From CAWKGV01 sp963849305 (GTDB lineage Bacteria; Pseudomonadota; Alphaproteobacteria; Acetobacterales; Acetobacteraceae), in contig CAWKGV010000012.1 of assembly GCA_963849305.1 (NCBI GenBank), forward strand, positions 62,001 to 126,000: 64,000 nucleotides of DNA, in the 5' to 3' direction. Under the pieces are notes generated by a model. That model was not told where the DNA came from. It did not search any database and worked only from the letters and a program-made list of their open reading frames with translations. A program made the translations under genes and the position numbers. Positions 53,129 to 62,234 of this stretch are shown piece by piece (the stretch's first letter is position 1; each line of letters begins with the position of its first letter).

Positions 53129-54292
53129 ATGCTGGTGCTCGTCGCCACCCAGGGGCGCGCGTTCCCGGTGCCGACCGCGCCGCTGGTCGCGATCGTGCTC
53201 CCGCCGCGTGAGGGCTTCGGCCCAGGCCGCACCGGCGCGGTCGGGCTGGTGGTGCGCCGGCTGTGCCGGGTGCTGCCGGCGCTGGTGGTCGGCGGGCCGC
53301 AATCCGGGCCGGCGTTCGAGGAAGCCCCATTCCGCGCCGCCCGCCCGCCATTCTGGCTCCCCGGCACCATCAATACGCGCTACGCCGCCGCCGTCGCGCG
53401 GCTGCTGCGCCCGCTCGCGCCGGGATTGATCGAGGTCCACAACCGCACCGATGTCGCGCTCGCCTTGGCGCGCCGCTTCCGGGCCACGCCGGTCAGCCTT
53501 TATCTGCACAACGACCCCCAGGCGATGCGTCATGCCCGCAGTCCGGGCGAGCGCGCCGCGTTGCTGCGCACACTCGCCCGCGTCGTGACGGTCTCGGGCT
53601 TCCTGCGCGACCGGCTGATGGCGGGCGTCGATCCCACGTCCGGTCCGGAACCGGTGGTGCTGCCCAATCCGATCGACCTCGCGGCGCTGCCGCCACCGCA
53701 CGCGGATCGCGACGAGCTGATCCTATTCGCCGGCCGCGTGGTGGCGGAAAAAGGCGCCGATGCGTTCGTCGCCGCCTGCGCCGCCGCCCTGCCGCGCCTG
53801 CCCGGCTGGCGGGCCGAGCTGATCGGTGCCGATCGCTCCCGCGCCGACAGCCCCGATACGCCCTATGTCCGCGCCGTGCGCCGCGCGGCGGCGGCCGCCG
53901 GGGTGCGCATGACCGGCTATCGCGACCACCCGGCGGTGCTGGCGACGATGGCGCGCGCCGCCATCGTGGTGGTACCGAGCCGCTGGCAGGAGCCGTTCGG
54001 CCTGACCGCGCTGGAGGCCCTTGCCAGCGGCGCCACCCTGATCGCCGCACCGCGCGGCGGCTTGCCCGAGGTGGCCGGCGAGGCCGCGATCTATGCCGAC
54101 CCGGATGCGCCTCTGGCCCTCGCCGATGCCATTGTCGGGCTCGCCCGCGACCCGGACCGGCGCGCGCGACTCGAAGAGGCGGGTCACGTTCGGGTACTGC
54201 GCTTCGGCCTGGTCCCGGTCGCCGCCCGGCTCGCCGCGCTGCGCCGCGATCTGCTGGCGCCGAGCGAGACCGCCGGAGCGGCCGGTAGCTGA
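53129..54292 (+). CDS. GT4-family glycosyltransferase
   Basis: The 387-residue protein has a GT-B fold. The N-terminal domain is short and acceptor-facing (APGLIEVHNRTDVALALARRF, TPVSLYLHNDPQAM). The C-terminal domain has ELILFAGRVVAEKGADAFVAAC and IVVVPSRWQEPFGLTALEALASGATLIAAPRGGLPEVAGE, containing the E-x7-E motif (EPFGLTALEA). WQEPFG and the 'NDPQ' block resemble lipopolysaccharide-type mannosyl/galactosyl transferases. It lies alone between the thiolase (divergent) and the G3E GTPase, so target glycan cannot be inferred. ATG 53129 is the likely start, with GGGGAG just upstream. Confidence 0.85.
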   Translation: MLVLVATQGRAFPVPTAPLVAIVLPPREGFGPGRTGAVGLVVRRLCRVLPALVVGGPQSGPAFEEAPFRAARPPFWLPGTINTRYAAAVARLLRPLAPGLIEVHNRTDVALALARRFRATPVSLYLHNDPQAMRHARSPGERAALLRTLARVVTVSGFLRDRLMAGVDPTSGPEPVVLPNPIDLAALPPPHADRDELILFAGRVVAEKGADAFVAACAAALPRLPGWRAELIGADRSRADSPDTPYVRAVRRAAAAAGVRMTGYRDHPAVLATMARAAIVVVPSRWQEPFGLTALEALASGATLIAAPRGGLPEVAGEAAIYADPDAPLALADAIVGLARDPDRRARLEEAGHVRVLRFGLVPVAARLAALRRDLLAPSETAGAAGS

Positions 54293-54361
54293 TCGGGGCG
54301 CCCGCCCCTATATCTGGCGCGACCAAGTGCAACAAAATCAGAACGGGGCGCAGCAAAGCCA

Positions 54362-55360
54362 ATGGCGCAAGCAACCACGGACGCAACCAACCTGGTGCCG
54401 GTGACGGTGCTCACCGGCTATCTCGGCGCCGGCAAGACCACCTTGCTCAACCGTATCCTAACCGAGCAGCACGGCCGCAAATACGCGGTGGTGATCAACG
54501 AATTCGGCGAGCTAGGCGTGGACAACGACCTCGTGGTGGACAGCGACGAGGAAGTGTTCGAGATGAACAACGGCTGTATCTGCTGCACCGTGCGCGGCGA
54601 CCTGATCCGCATCGTGGGCGGGCTAATGAAGCGGCGCGACCGGTTCGACGGCATCATCATCGAGACCACCGGGCTCGCCAATCCCGCCCCGGTCGCCCAG
54701 ACCTTCTTCATCGACGAAGGAGTGCGCGCGAAGGCCCGGCTCGATGCGGTCGTGACCGTGGTGGACGCCAAGCATGTCCTCCAACGCCTGGACGACAGCC
54801 ACGAGGCGGCCGACCAGATCGCCTTCGCCGACGTGATCGTGCTGAACAAGACCGACCTGGTCACGCAAGAGGAGCTGCAGGAAGTCGAGCGGCGCATTCG
54901 CAAGATCAACCGCTTCGCGGTGATCCACCGCACCGAACGCGCGCGGTTGCCGATCGCGCAAGTGCTGGATCGCGGCGCCTTCGACCTCAAGCGGGTGCTG
55001 GAGATCGCTCCTGACTTCCTGGAAAGCGACGCGCACGAGCACAACGAGGATGTGACCTCGGTAAGCTTCGAGGTGGAACGACCGATCGACCCCGAGAAGT
55101 TCAACGCCTGGATCGGCGTGCTGCTCCAGGACAAGGGGCCGGACCTGCTGCGCACCAAGGGCATTCTCAGTTACCAGGGCGACGACCGCCGCTTCGCCTT
55201 CCAGGCGGTGCATATGATCGCCGACGGCGATTTCATCGGCCCCTGGAAAGATGGCGAGCCGCGCACCAGCCGCATCGTCTTCATCGGCCGCAATCTCAAC
55301 CGCCCGCAGCTCCGCCGCGGCTTCGAAGCCTGTCAGGTGGATCAGGCGGGCGCGGATTGA
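54362..55360 (+). CDS. G3E-family GTPase, CobW/ZNG1-like metal chaperone
   Basis: The 332-residue protein has TVLTGYLGAGKTTLLNRIL (P-loop), VVINEFGELGVDNDLV, NNGCICCTVRGDLI (the CxCC metal motif), IIETTGLANPAP and VIVLNKTDLV (guanine specificity). A C-terminal CobW_C domain follows (SVSFEVERPIDPEKFNAWIGVLLQ, GILSYQGDDRRFAFQAVHMI), with DAHEHNEDV as a His/Asp-rich metal-binding stretch. Such GTPases insert or deliver zinc or cobalt. A WD40 gene follows five bases later, a pairing I have seen in related genomes. No convincing Zur box was found upstream. Confidence 0.9.
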   Translation: MAQATTDATNLVPVTVLTGYLGAGKTTLLNRILTEQHGRKYAVVINEFGELGVDNDLVVDSDEEVFEMNNGCICCTVRGDLIRIVGGLMKRRDRFDGIIIETTGLANPAPVAQTFFIDEGVRAKARLDAVVTVVDAKHVLQRLDDSHEAADQIAFADVIVLNKTDLVTQEELQEVERRIRKINRFAVIHRTERARLPIAQVLDRGAFDLKRVLEIAPDFLESDAHEHNEDVTSVSFEVERPIDPEKFNAWIGVLLQDKGPDLLRTKGILSYQGDDRRFAFQAVHMIADGDFIGPWKDGEPRTSRIVFIGRNLNRPQLRRGFEACQVDQAGAD

Positions 55361-55364
55361 GGTG

Positions 55365-56414
55365 ATGGCGGAGAGCACCACCGCACGGTTCCTAGTCGAG
55401 ATCCACGGCGTGCGGCGCGACCTCGGCGCGTTCGTGGTCGCCGCGCGCTTCGACCGCGCCGCGCGGATAGCGGCGTTCGCGCTCGGCGACGGCACGCTCC
55501 GGCTGGTCGATCTCGCCGAGCCGGAGACCTGGCGCGAGGTCGCGGTGCATGACGGCGCCGCGCTGGCGCTGGCGCCCGATACAGCTCCCGGCGGCTTCGT
55601 CTCGGGCGGGGATGACGGCCGTTTCCGCCGCGTCGGCGCCGACGGCGCGCTGGCCGATCTCGCGGGATTCGGCATGAAATGGGTAGAGCAGGCCGCGAGC
55701 TTTTCGGGCGAGCGGGGCAAGGGGCTGATCGCCTGCGCCGTGGGCAAGACCGTGCACCTCTTCAACGATGCCGGCGAGAAGCTGAAGGAGTGGGCGCATC
55801 CGTCCAGCGTGACCGGGCTCGCTTTCGATGCGAAGGGCAAGCGCGTCGGCGCGTCGCACTACAACGGCGCGACGCTCTGGTTCGTCGCCGCCAAGACCGA
55901 CAGCCCGCGCCGGCTGGAATGGAAAGGCAGCCATATCGGCATCGCCATCCATCCCGAGGGCGAGGCGGTGGTGACGGCGATGCAGGAGAACGCGCTGCAC
56001 GGCTGGGGCTTGCCCGAGGGCAAGCACATGCGGATGAGCGGCTATCCCGGCAAGACGCAGTCGATGTCGTTCTCGCGCACCGGCAAGTGGCTGGCGACCA
56101 GCGGCGCGGATGCGATGGTGCTGTGGCCGTTCTTCGGCGGCGGCCCGATGGGGAAGGCGCCGATGGAGGTGGCCGGCGGCGACGGCGTGATCTGCACCCA
56201 GGTCGCCTTCCATCCGTTCGACGACGCCGGCGTCGCCGGCGGGTTCGCCGACGGTTTGGTGGTGATGGCCGATACCGGTTCGTCGCGCATCCTGCCGATC
56301 GCGCCGCCGGTCGGAGGGCCGGTCTCGGCGCTCGCCTGGAGCCCAAACGGTCAACACCTGGCAATCGGAACCGAGACCGGGTTCGCGGCAATCGTGGACT
56401 TCGCCAAGAAGTAG
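55365..56414 (+). CDS. WD40-repeat protein paired with the G3E GTPase
   Basis: ATG 55365, with GAGGTG just upstream, gives 349 residues. The sequence is a beta-propeller of about seven degenerate WD40 blades (RIAAFALGDGTLRLVDLAEP, VGKTVHLFNDAGEKLKEWAHP, SSVTGLAFDAKGKRVGASHYNG, SMSFSRTGKWLATSGADAMVLWPF, ALAWSPNGQHLAIGTETGF). It has no signal peptide and is probably cytoplasmic. It begins five bases after the GTPase stop, so the two proteins are co-translated and likely act together in metal handling, for example as a docking partner. Catalytic function none seen. Confidence 0.82.
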   Translation: MAESTTARFLVEIHGVRRDLGAFVVAARFDRAARIAAFALGDGTLRLVDLAEPETWREVAVHDGAALALAPDTAPGGFVSGGDDGRFRRVGADGALADLAGFGMKWVEQAASFSGERGKGLIACAVGKTVHLFNDAGEKLKEWAHPSSVTGLAFDAKGKRVGASHYNGATLWFVAAKTDSPRRLEWKGSHIGIAIHPEGEAVVTAMQENALHGWGLPEGKHMRMSGYPGKTQSMSFSRTGKWLATSGADAMVLWPFFGGGPMGKAPMEVAGGDGVICTQVAFHPFDDAGVAGGFADGLVVMADTGSSRILPIAPPVGGPVSALAWSPNGQHLAIGTETGFAAIVDFAKK

Positions 56415-56440
56415 AGATTTCGCCTGAAAGGATGCAACGC

Positions 56441-57268
56441 ATGGAGATGATCACCGCCAACGGGCTGCGGATGCCGAAGCTTGGCCTCGGCACGTGGCGC
56501 ATGGCCGGCGCGCAGTGCCAGGCGGCGGTCGAGAGCGCGCTGGCGCTCGGCTACCGGCATCTCGACACCTCGCAGATGTACGGCAACGAGGACGCGGTGG
56601 GCGCCGGCATGGCGGCCTCGGGGGTGCCCCGCGGCGACATCCACCTCACCACCAAGGTCTGGCCGGACCATCTCGCCCCGGCGCGGATGCGCGCGGCGAT
56701 GGCGGCGAGCCTGGAGGCACTGCGCACCGAGTACGTGGACCTTTATCTGATCCATTGGCCGTCGCCGGAGATGGACCTGCCGGTGGCGCTGGAGACGCTG
56801 ATAGCGTTGCAGCAGGACGGTAAGGCGCGGCGGATCGGGGTCGCCAACTTCAACGTGGCGCTGCTGCGGCGCGCGATCGAGGAGGTGCGGGCGCCGATCG
56901 CCGCGCACCAGTTCGAATATCACGCCCTGCTTCGCCAGCCACCGCTGCTCGCTTACATGCACGCCCACGGCGTGCCGGCGATCGCTTACTCGCCGCTCGC
57001 CAAGGGCGAGCTGGTCGCGCATGAGGCGCTGGGACGGATCGCGCGCAAACACGATGCGACGCCGGCACAGGTCGCGATCCGCTGGCTGCTCGATCAGGAG
57101 GATGTCGCGGCGATCCCTAAATCCTCGCGCCGCGAGGGGCAGGAGGAGAATCTGCTCGCGCTCGACCTGCGGCTGGACGCGGACGACCGCGCCGTCATCG
57201 ATGCGCTGCCGAAGAACCACCGCCGGGTCAGCCCCGGCTTCGCCCCGAAATGGGACGCGACGGGCTGA
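56441..57268 (+). CDS. Aldo/keto reductase
   Basis: ATG 56441 with GAAAGGA eight bases upstream gives 275 residues. It has the TIM-barrel AKR pattern: MPKLGLGTWRM, GYRHLDTSQMYGNEDAVGAGM (catalytic Asp and Tyr), LTTKVWPDH (catalytic Lys), YLIHWPSP (catalytic His), RIGVANFNV, and IPKSSRREGQEENLLA (NADPH-binding segment). Length and order match DkgA/DkgB-type reductases, which reduce 2,5-diketo-D-gluconate and related aldehydes with NADPH. It is 26 bases after the WD40 gene and on the same strand. Natural substrate unknown. Confidence 0.9.
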   Translation: MEMITANGLRMPKLGLGTWRMAGAQCQAAVESALALGYRHLDTSQMYGNEDAVGAGMAASGVPRGDIHLTTKVWPDHLAPARMRAAMAASLEALRTEYVDLYLIHWPSPEMDLPVALETLIALQQDGKARRIGVANFNVALLRRAIEEVRAPIAAHQFEYHALLRQPPLLAYMHAHGVPAIAYSPLAKGELVAHEALGRIARKHDATPAQVAIRWLLDQEDVAAIPKSSRREGQEENLLALDLRLDADDRAVIDALPKNHRRVSPGFAPKWDATG

Positions 57269-57331
57269 CGGACCTGGACTTGCCGGACCACATTGCCGGC
57301 CCAAAGCCAGATCCGCCGCATGGCGGCCTGA

Positions 57332-57525
57332 AACCTGCGCATCGTGCGCGCGCTGCCCTGGGATGCGGAAGCCGCCGACTAGTGTGCCCTATCCGCCATC
57401 AACTGGTCGCGACCGGCCAGTCCATCGGCGAACTGGACATGATGATCGCCGCGCACTCGCTGTCGGCGGCGGCAGTGCTCGTGACCAACAACACCGGCCA
57501 CTACGCGCGGATCGACGTTCCGTGA
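57332..57525 (+). pseudogene. Remnant of a VapC-family PIN toxin gene
   Basis: One frame reads LRIVRALPWDAEAAD (57335-57379) and the next frame reads IRHQLVATGQSIGELDMMIAAHSLSAAAVLVTNNTGHYARI to the TGA at 57525. These are the 'LPWD' and 'IG.LDMLIAAHAL...LVTNNTREFARV' blocks of VapC toxins; the second and third acidic positions are still visible. The N-terminal part with the first Asp is missing and the frame is broken between the pieces. The rest of the 57269-57677 gap holds nothing else I recognise. It is a decayed toxin fragment. Confidence 0.55.
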
Positions 57526-57677
57526 CTGTTAGCAAATTGGATTGAAGTCGCCTGAGATTACGAGGCGCTGCCGAAGACCGATCGCTTTCCGCCCGGCTTT
57601 CACGTCCTGTTGGATTGACCCGCCATTCGCGGAGGGCTCGCTTCCCGATGCGACCAGAACGAGGGAAGGAGACGACC

Positions 57678-58862
57678 ATGCGTACGCATCCAAACTTGTC
57701 GCGCCGTGCCCTGCTCGGGGGAGCCGCCGCGCTCGCCCCGGCCCTGGCCTGGGGGCAGGAGAAGCCGATGCTCGGCTCCCCGCCCACGGTGATCAGCAAC
57801 CCGCCCCGCCAGTGGGGCCGCTTCGCCCCGCCCGAGATCTACCCCGATCCCGACGTGCTGGTGATCGACCCGTCCTTCAACCAGCTCCTGGTCGGGCTCG
57901 ACGCCATTCACCGAGTGGGCACCGGCTTCCAATGGGCCGAAGGTCCGGCCTGGTCCGGCGAGGGCGAGTACGTCGTGTTCAGCGACGTGAAGGGGAACAC
58001 GCAGTATCGCTATATCTGGGAAAGCCGCCGCGTCACGCCATTCCGTAAGCCATCCTACAACAGTAACGGGAATTCCTTCGACTTTCAGGGCCGGCAGCTC
58101 TCGACCCAGGACTTTTTCCGCCGCGTAGTGCGCTGGGAGCCCGACGGCTCGATGACCGTCATCGCGGATGGCTTCGAGGGCAAGCCGCTCAACTCGCCCA
58201 ACGACTTGGTGCCGCACCCGGACGGCAGCATCTGGTTCACCGATCCGCCGTATGGTGCCCTGATCAGCGAAGGCCATCCGGACGTGGCGGGGGGACGGGC
58301 GAACCCGAACGGGCTCTACAACCCCTACGTGGGCGACCTTGGCGTTGGGTTGATCGGTGGGATCAAGCAACTTCTGCCGACCAACACATACCGTTGGGAC
58401 CCGAGCGGCCGGCTCGACGTGGTGGTACCTGGTAATCAAGTTCTGAACCCGAATGGCCTCTGCTTCTCGCCGGACTACAAGACGTTCTACCTCATCAGCA
58501 CGGGGCCTGGCCCGGGTCAGACGGTGGGCGGCAAGGGCGTGATCTACGCCTTCGACGTGGAGGGGCAGAAGCTGGCCAACATGCGCCTGTTCACCGACTG
58601 CAAGGTGGACGGCGTGCTGTGCGGGCCGGATGGGATGCGGGCCGATCGGGCGGGAAATCTCTGGGTCGGCTCCAACGCACCGCTCGGTTATGCCGGCGTG
58701 ACGGTGTGGAACCCGCAAGGCAAGCTGATCGGCCGCATCCGGCTGCCGGAAGTGTGCGCAAATGTCTGCTTCGCCGGGCCCAAGCGCGACTTCCTGTTCA
58801 TGGCTGGCAGCCAGTCGATCTACCTGTTCCGCGTCAACATACAGGGCGCCGCACCGGGCTGA
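57678..58862 (+). CDS. SMP-30/gluconolactonase/LRE-family protein, Tat-exported
   Basis: ATG 57678 with AAGGAG upstream gives 394 residues. LSRRALLGGAAALAPALAWGQ is a Tat signal with the RR pair. The mature part is a six-bladed propeller: FQWAEGPAWSGEGEYVVFSDV, PLNSPNDLVPHPDGSIWFTDPPYG and NPNGLCFSPDYKTFYLI, then CGPDGMRADRAGNLWVGSN. Glu (AEGP), Asn (SPND), Asn (NPNG) and Asp (GPDG) are the metal-binding residues of the SMP-30/gluconolactonase fold. It would act in the periplasm as a lactonase or ester hydrolase. It is convergent with prmA, their 3' ends overlapping by 43 bases. Confidence 0.88.
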   Translation: MRTHPNLSRRALLGGAAALAPALAWGQEKPMLGSPPTVISNPPRQWGRFAPPEIYPDPDVLVIDPSFNQLLVGLDAIHRVGTGFQWAEGPAWSGEGEYVVFSDVKGNTQYRYIWESRRVTPFRKPSYNSNGNSFDFQGRQLSTQDFFRRVVRWEPDGSMTVIADGFEGKPLNSPNDLVPHPDGSIWFTDPPYGALISEGHPDVAGGRANPNGLYNPYVGDLGVGLIGGIKQLLPTNTYRWDPSGRLDVVVPGNQVLNPNGLCFSPDYKTFYLISTGPGPGQTVGGKGVIYAFDVEGQKLANMRLFTDCKVDGVLCGPDGMRADRAGNLWVGSNAPLGYAGVTVWNPQGKLIGRIRLPEVCANVCFAGPKRDFLFMAGSQSIYLFRVNIQGAAPG

Positions 58863-59761
58863 GGCCAGGCCGGGCCGCGGCTCGGGCGCGTCACGATCAG
58901 CGTGGTCCACTTGCCTTCGTGGACCACGCTCCGCAGCACCAGGCCCTGGCGCCGGTGGGCCGCCAGCACGGCGCGCGCCTGATCGGCGAGCAGGCCGGAC
59001 AGGATGGCGACCCCGTTCGGTGCCAGGTGGGCGGCCAGGTCGCGGGCCATCAGTCCGAGCGGGCGGGCGAGGATGTTGGCCAGCACGAGATCGTATGGCC
59101 CGTACGCGCGCACCCCCCGATCACGCCAGCCGTCCGCGCGCCGCACCCGCACCAGCCGTGCCACGCCATTGGCTGCTGCATTCCGCGCGGCCAGCCGCAC
59201 CGACCACGGCTCGATGTCGGTGGCGAGCACACGCCGGCCAAGCAGCCGCGCCGCCGCCATGGCCAAGATGCCCGACCCCGTGCCCAGGTCGAGGATGCGT
59301 TCAGGCCGTCGATGCGCCACAAGCTCCAGGGCACGTAGGCAGCCGCGGGTCGAACCGTGCTCGCCCGAACCGAAGGCGAGGCCGGCGTCCAGCGTCAGCG
59401 TGATCCGGCCGGGTGCCGGCGGACCCGCGAGATGGGTGCCCCGGACGGCCAAGCGGCGCCCGATGCGCTGCTCGGGGAAGCTTGCGTAAGTGTGGGCCAG
59501 CCAGCCATCGGCCGGCGTGGAAGCGCGGGTTAATTCCGTCCGCACGCCGGTCAGTGCCTCGGCCAAGGCCAGCGCCGCGGCAAGCTCGGCTTCATTCGCG
59601 CCCGCCTCCTTCACGCCCTCCACGCGCCAAATACCGTTGGTGTCGTCACGAAAGAAGCCGACCGTCGCACAGGCGGCGCCGATCGCCGCCTGGTAGGCGT
59701 CGAGAGCCCGCTCGGGTACCTCGACCGAAACCGTCTCCAAGGCGGGCGGGGCAGTCCTCAT
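58820..59761 (-). CDS. prmA: Ribosomal protein L11 methyltransferase
   Basis: The 313-residue protein has the L11 methyltransferase layout. An N-terminal substrate-recognition domain is followed by GLAFGSGEHGSTRGCLRAL (the PrmA FGTGxHxTT region), RILDLGTGSGILAMAAARLLG (SAM motif I), LATDIEPWSVRLAARNAAANG, and YDLVLANILARPL (the NILAxPL motif). It trimethylates ribosomal protein L11 in the cytoplasm. The last 20 residues extend beyond the usual end and overlap the convergent SMP-30 gene. Its start adjoins the left edge of the tandem-duplicated transporter unit. Confidence 0.93.
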   Translation of the reverse strand: MRTAPPALETVSVEVPERALDAYQAAIGAACATVGFFRDDTNGIWRVEGVKEAGANEAELAAALALAEALTGVRTELTRASTPADGWLAHTYASFPEQRIGRRLAVRGTHLAGPPAPGRITLTLDAGLAFGSGEHGSTRGCLRALELVAHRRPERILDLGTGSGILAMAAARLLGRRVLATDIEPWSVRLAARNAAANGVARLVRVRRADGWRDRGVRAYGPYDLVLANILARPLGLMARDLAAHLAPNGVAILSGLLADQARAVLAAHRRQGLVLRSVVHEGKWTTLIVTRPSRGPAWPQPGAAPCMLTRNR

Positions 59762-59842
59762 GGTCGCCTTCTGTGGCGAGCGCGCCTTGCTCGTCCGCGG
59801 ATGTGGCCATAGCGTAGGCCGAAGCCCTCGGGAGGATCGTCA

Positions 59843-60937
59843 ATGACCATCTTTGCCAGCCGTCGGAGACTGATCGGGAGTACGGGCGCGGCGGTGCTCA
59901 CGGCGGCGCTGCCGCTGCCGGCCATCGCTCAGAATGCGCCAGGCAAGAAGCTCAAGATCGCGCTCTCCAACTCCTATATCGGCAACAAATGGCGGATCGA
60001 GATGGAGAACGTCTTCAAGGCGGCGCTCCAGATGGACCCTTACAAGTCTCAGGTCGAGGGCTCCTGGTTCAATTCCAGCAACGACGTGAGCAAGCAGTCC
60101 CAGCAGCTCACGGACCTTATCGCCGAGCGGGTCGATGCCATCGTGATCGATGCCGCTTCTCCAACCGGGCTGAACGGCATTCTCCATCAGGCGATCGCTC
60201 GCGGCATCCTCGTGGTCTCGTTCGACAACACGGTGACTGCGCCGGGCGCGCTCAAGGTAGTGACCGACGAATTCCAATTCGGCGTGATGGGCGCCGAATG
60301 GCTGGCCAAGAAGCTCAATGGCAAGGGCAACGTCATCATGGTGACCGGCGTGGCCGGCACCCATGACGACACCGACCGCAACAAGGGCGCAGACAGCGTC
60401 TGGGCGAAGAACCCGGGCATCAAGGTGGTCAACCGCTACACTGGCATGTGGGATTCTTCGACCGCCGAGCGCAACACCGCCGCCGTGCTGCCCTCGCTTC
60501 CGAAGGTGGACGGCATCTGGTGCCAGGGTGGCACGGATGGCGTGCTAAAGGCCTTCGTCGCCGCCAAGCGCACTCCGCTGCCGCCCACGGCCGGAGAGGC
60601 GGAGAACGGCTTCCGCAAGTTCATGATCGGCTACAATGGCCAGAAGGTCGAGGGCATCTCGATCGGCGAGCCGCCCTACGGCTCGGTGGTCGCGCTGGAG
60701 CTGGCCCGGCGGGTTCTGCAAAAGAGTTATCCGAAAAAGGATGTCGTCCTGTCCTTCCCCTACGTGACCAACGAGACGGTGAAGGTGGGTGAGACGGTGT
60801 TCCCGAACCTGCCGGACAGCTTCTTCGACGACTTCACCGACAGCGGTCCGAACGCCGTCCTGAAGCTATGCGTGAAGGCCGCGCTGGACGGCACGCCTTG
60901 CGGGGGCACGCTTACGGTCAATCTGCCGGCCGCATGA
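59843..60937 (+). CDS. Ribose-type sugar ABC transporter substrate-binding protein, copy 1
   Basis: The 364-residue precursor begins MTIFASRRRLIGSTG, a Tat-type signal (SRRRLIG) with cleavage near AIA/QN. The mature part is a periplasmic-binding fold of the RbsB type: LKIALSNSYIGNKWRIEMENV, IAERVDAIVIDAASPTGLNGIL, GILVVSFDNTVT, GKGNVIMVTGVAGT, and WCQGGTDGVLKAF. FDN and the GTDG lobe match ribose/xylose binding proteins. It is one of two tandem copies preceding one ATPase and one permease gene, so both may feed one transporter. Ligand unknown. Confidence 0.9.
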   Translation: MTIFASRRRLIGSTGAAVLTAALPLPAIAQNAPGKKLKIALSNSYIGNKWRIEMENVFKAALQMDPYKSQVEGSWFNSSNDVSKQSQQLTDLIAERVDAIVIDAASPTGLNGILHQAIARGILVVSFDNTVTAPGALKVVTDEFQFGVMGAEWLAKKLNGKGNVIMVTGVAGTHDDTDRNKGADSVWAKNPGIKVVNRYTGMWDSSTAERNTAAVLPSLPKVDGIWCQGGTDGVLKAFVAAKRTPLPPTAGEAENGFRKFMIGYNGQKVEGISIGEPPYGSVVALELARRVLQKSYPKKDVVLSFPYVTNETVKVGETVFPNLPDSFFDDFTDSGPNAVLKLCVKAALDGTPCGGTLTVNLPAA

Positions 60938-61074
60938 ACCCGTTGGCGCCGCCGGGTGTCTCCGCCGTCGAGGCCGTCCGGTTGTCCCGCTCCTCCGGCG
61001 GCGTGCACGCGATCGAGAGGCCAAGCTACGCCGCCGAGAGCGGGCAGGCCTATCATCACCGTCGCTTTCTGTAG
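60934..61074 (+). pseudogene. Truncated duplicate of the sugar ABC ATPase 5' end
   Basis: ATG 60934 overlaps the SBP stop exactly as in the intact gene at 62231. The 46-residue frame (MNPLAPPGVSAVEAVRLSRSSGGVHAIERPSYAAE) matches the first 35 residues of the intact ATPase (MNPPTPPSASAVEGIRLSRSFGGVHAIEEASFAA), then ends in unrelated sequence before any Walker A. It cannot be an ATPase and marks the duplication junction. Confidence 0.8.
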
Positions 61075-61139
61075 CGAGCGCGCCTTGCTCGTCGGCCCAC
61101 GTGGCCATAGCGTGTGTCAACTCATCGGGAGGATCGTCC

Positions 61140-62234
61140 ATGACCATCTTCGCCAGCCGTCGGAAACTGATCGGGGCCACGGGCGCGGCGGCACTCGCGG
61201 CGGCGCTGCCGCTGCGAGCCACCGCCCAGGAGAATACGCCGGGCAAGAAGCTCAAGATCGCGCTCTCGAACTCCTATATCGGCAACAAGTGGCGGATCGA
61301 GATGGAGAACGTCTTCAAGGCGGCACTCCAGATGGAGCCGTTCAAATCCGAAGTCGAGGGTTCCTGGTTCAACTCCGGCAACGACGTGAGCAAGCAGTCC
61401 CAGCAGGTCACCAACCTCATCGCCGAACGCGTGGATGCTATCGTCATCAATGCCGCCTCGCCCACGGGTCTGAACGGAATCCTCAATCAGGCCGCCGCGC
61501 GCGGCGTGCTTGTGGTATCGTTCGATAACATAGTGACCACCCCGCGCGCGCTGAAGGTTGACACCGACCAGGTGAAGTTCGGGGAAACCCTCGCCGAGTG
61601 GCTGGTGAAGGCGCTGGGCGGGAAGGGGAACGTCATCATGGTGACCGGGGTGGCTGGCACCTCGGTCGATCAGGACCGCAACAAAGGCGCGGATTCGGTC
61701 TGGGCGCGGAACCCGGGCATCAAGGTCGTCAGCCGCTTCACCGGCATGTGGGACTCGTCCACAGCCGAGCGCAACACCTCGGCAGTGCTGCCGTCGTTGC
61801 CGGCGATCGACGGGATCTGGTGCCAGGGCGGCACCGACGGCGTGCTGAAGGCGTTCATCGCGGCGAACCGGAAGCTGCCGCCGACCGCCGGTGAGGCGGA
61901 AAACGGGTTCCGCAAGTTCATGATCGGCTACATGGGCCATAAGGTCGAAGGCATCTCCGTGGGCCAGCCGCCGTTCCTGTCGGTGGTCTCGCTGGAACTC
62001 GCCCGCCGCATCCTGAAGAAGGAATATCCGAAGAAGGACGTTAGCATCCCGTTCCCCTATGTGACGAACGAGACGGTGAAGGTGGGAGAGACGGTGTTCC
62101 CGGACCTCCCGGATAGCTTCTTCGACGACTTCACCGATTCCGGCCCGCACGCCGCGGTGACGCTCTGCAAAGAGGCGGCGCTGGACGGCACGCCTTGCGG
62201 GGGCACGCTCACGGTCAACCTGCCGTCCGCATGA
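61140..62234 (+). CDS. Ribose-type sugar ABC transporter substrate-binding protein, copy 2
   Basis: ATG 61140 (GGGAGGAT upstream) gives 364 residues, the same length as copy 1 and largely the same sequence (SRRKLIGATGAAALAAALP signal, then LKIALSNSYIGNKWRIEM). Differences cluster on the surface and in the mid part (VDTDQVKFGETLAEWLVKALG instead of VVTDEFQFGVMGAEWLAKKLN), including residues near the binding cleft, so the two may differ in ligand. Its TGA overlaps the ATPase start (ATGA), so it is the copy directly coupled to the transporter. Confidence 0.9.
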   Translation: MTIFASRRKLIGATGAAALAAALPLRATAQENTPGKKLKIALSNSYIGNKWRIEMENVFKAALQMEPFKSEVEGSWFNSGNDVSKQSQQVTNLIAERVDAIVINAASPTGLNGILNQAAARGVLVVSFDNIVTTPRALKVDTDQVKFGETLAEWLVKALGGKGNVIMVTGVAGTSVDQDRNKGADSVWARNPGIKVVSRFTGMWDSSTAERNTSAVLPSLPAIDGIWCQGGTDGVLKAFIAANRKLPPTAGEAENGFRKFMIGYMGHKVEGISVGQPPFLSVVSLELARRILKKEYPKKDVSIPFPYVTNETVKVGETVFPDLPDSFFDDFTDSGPHAAVTLCKEAALDGTPCGGTLTVNLPSA

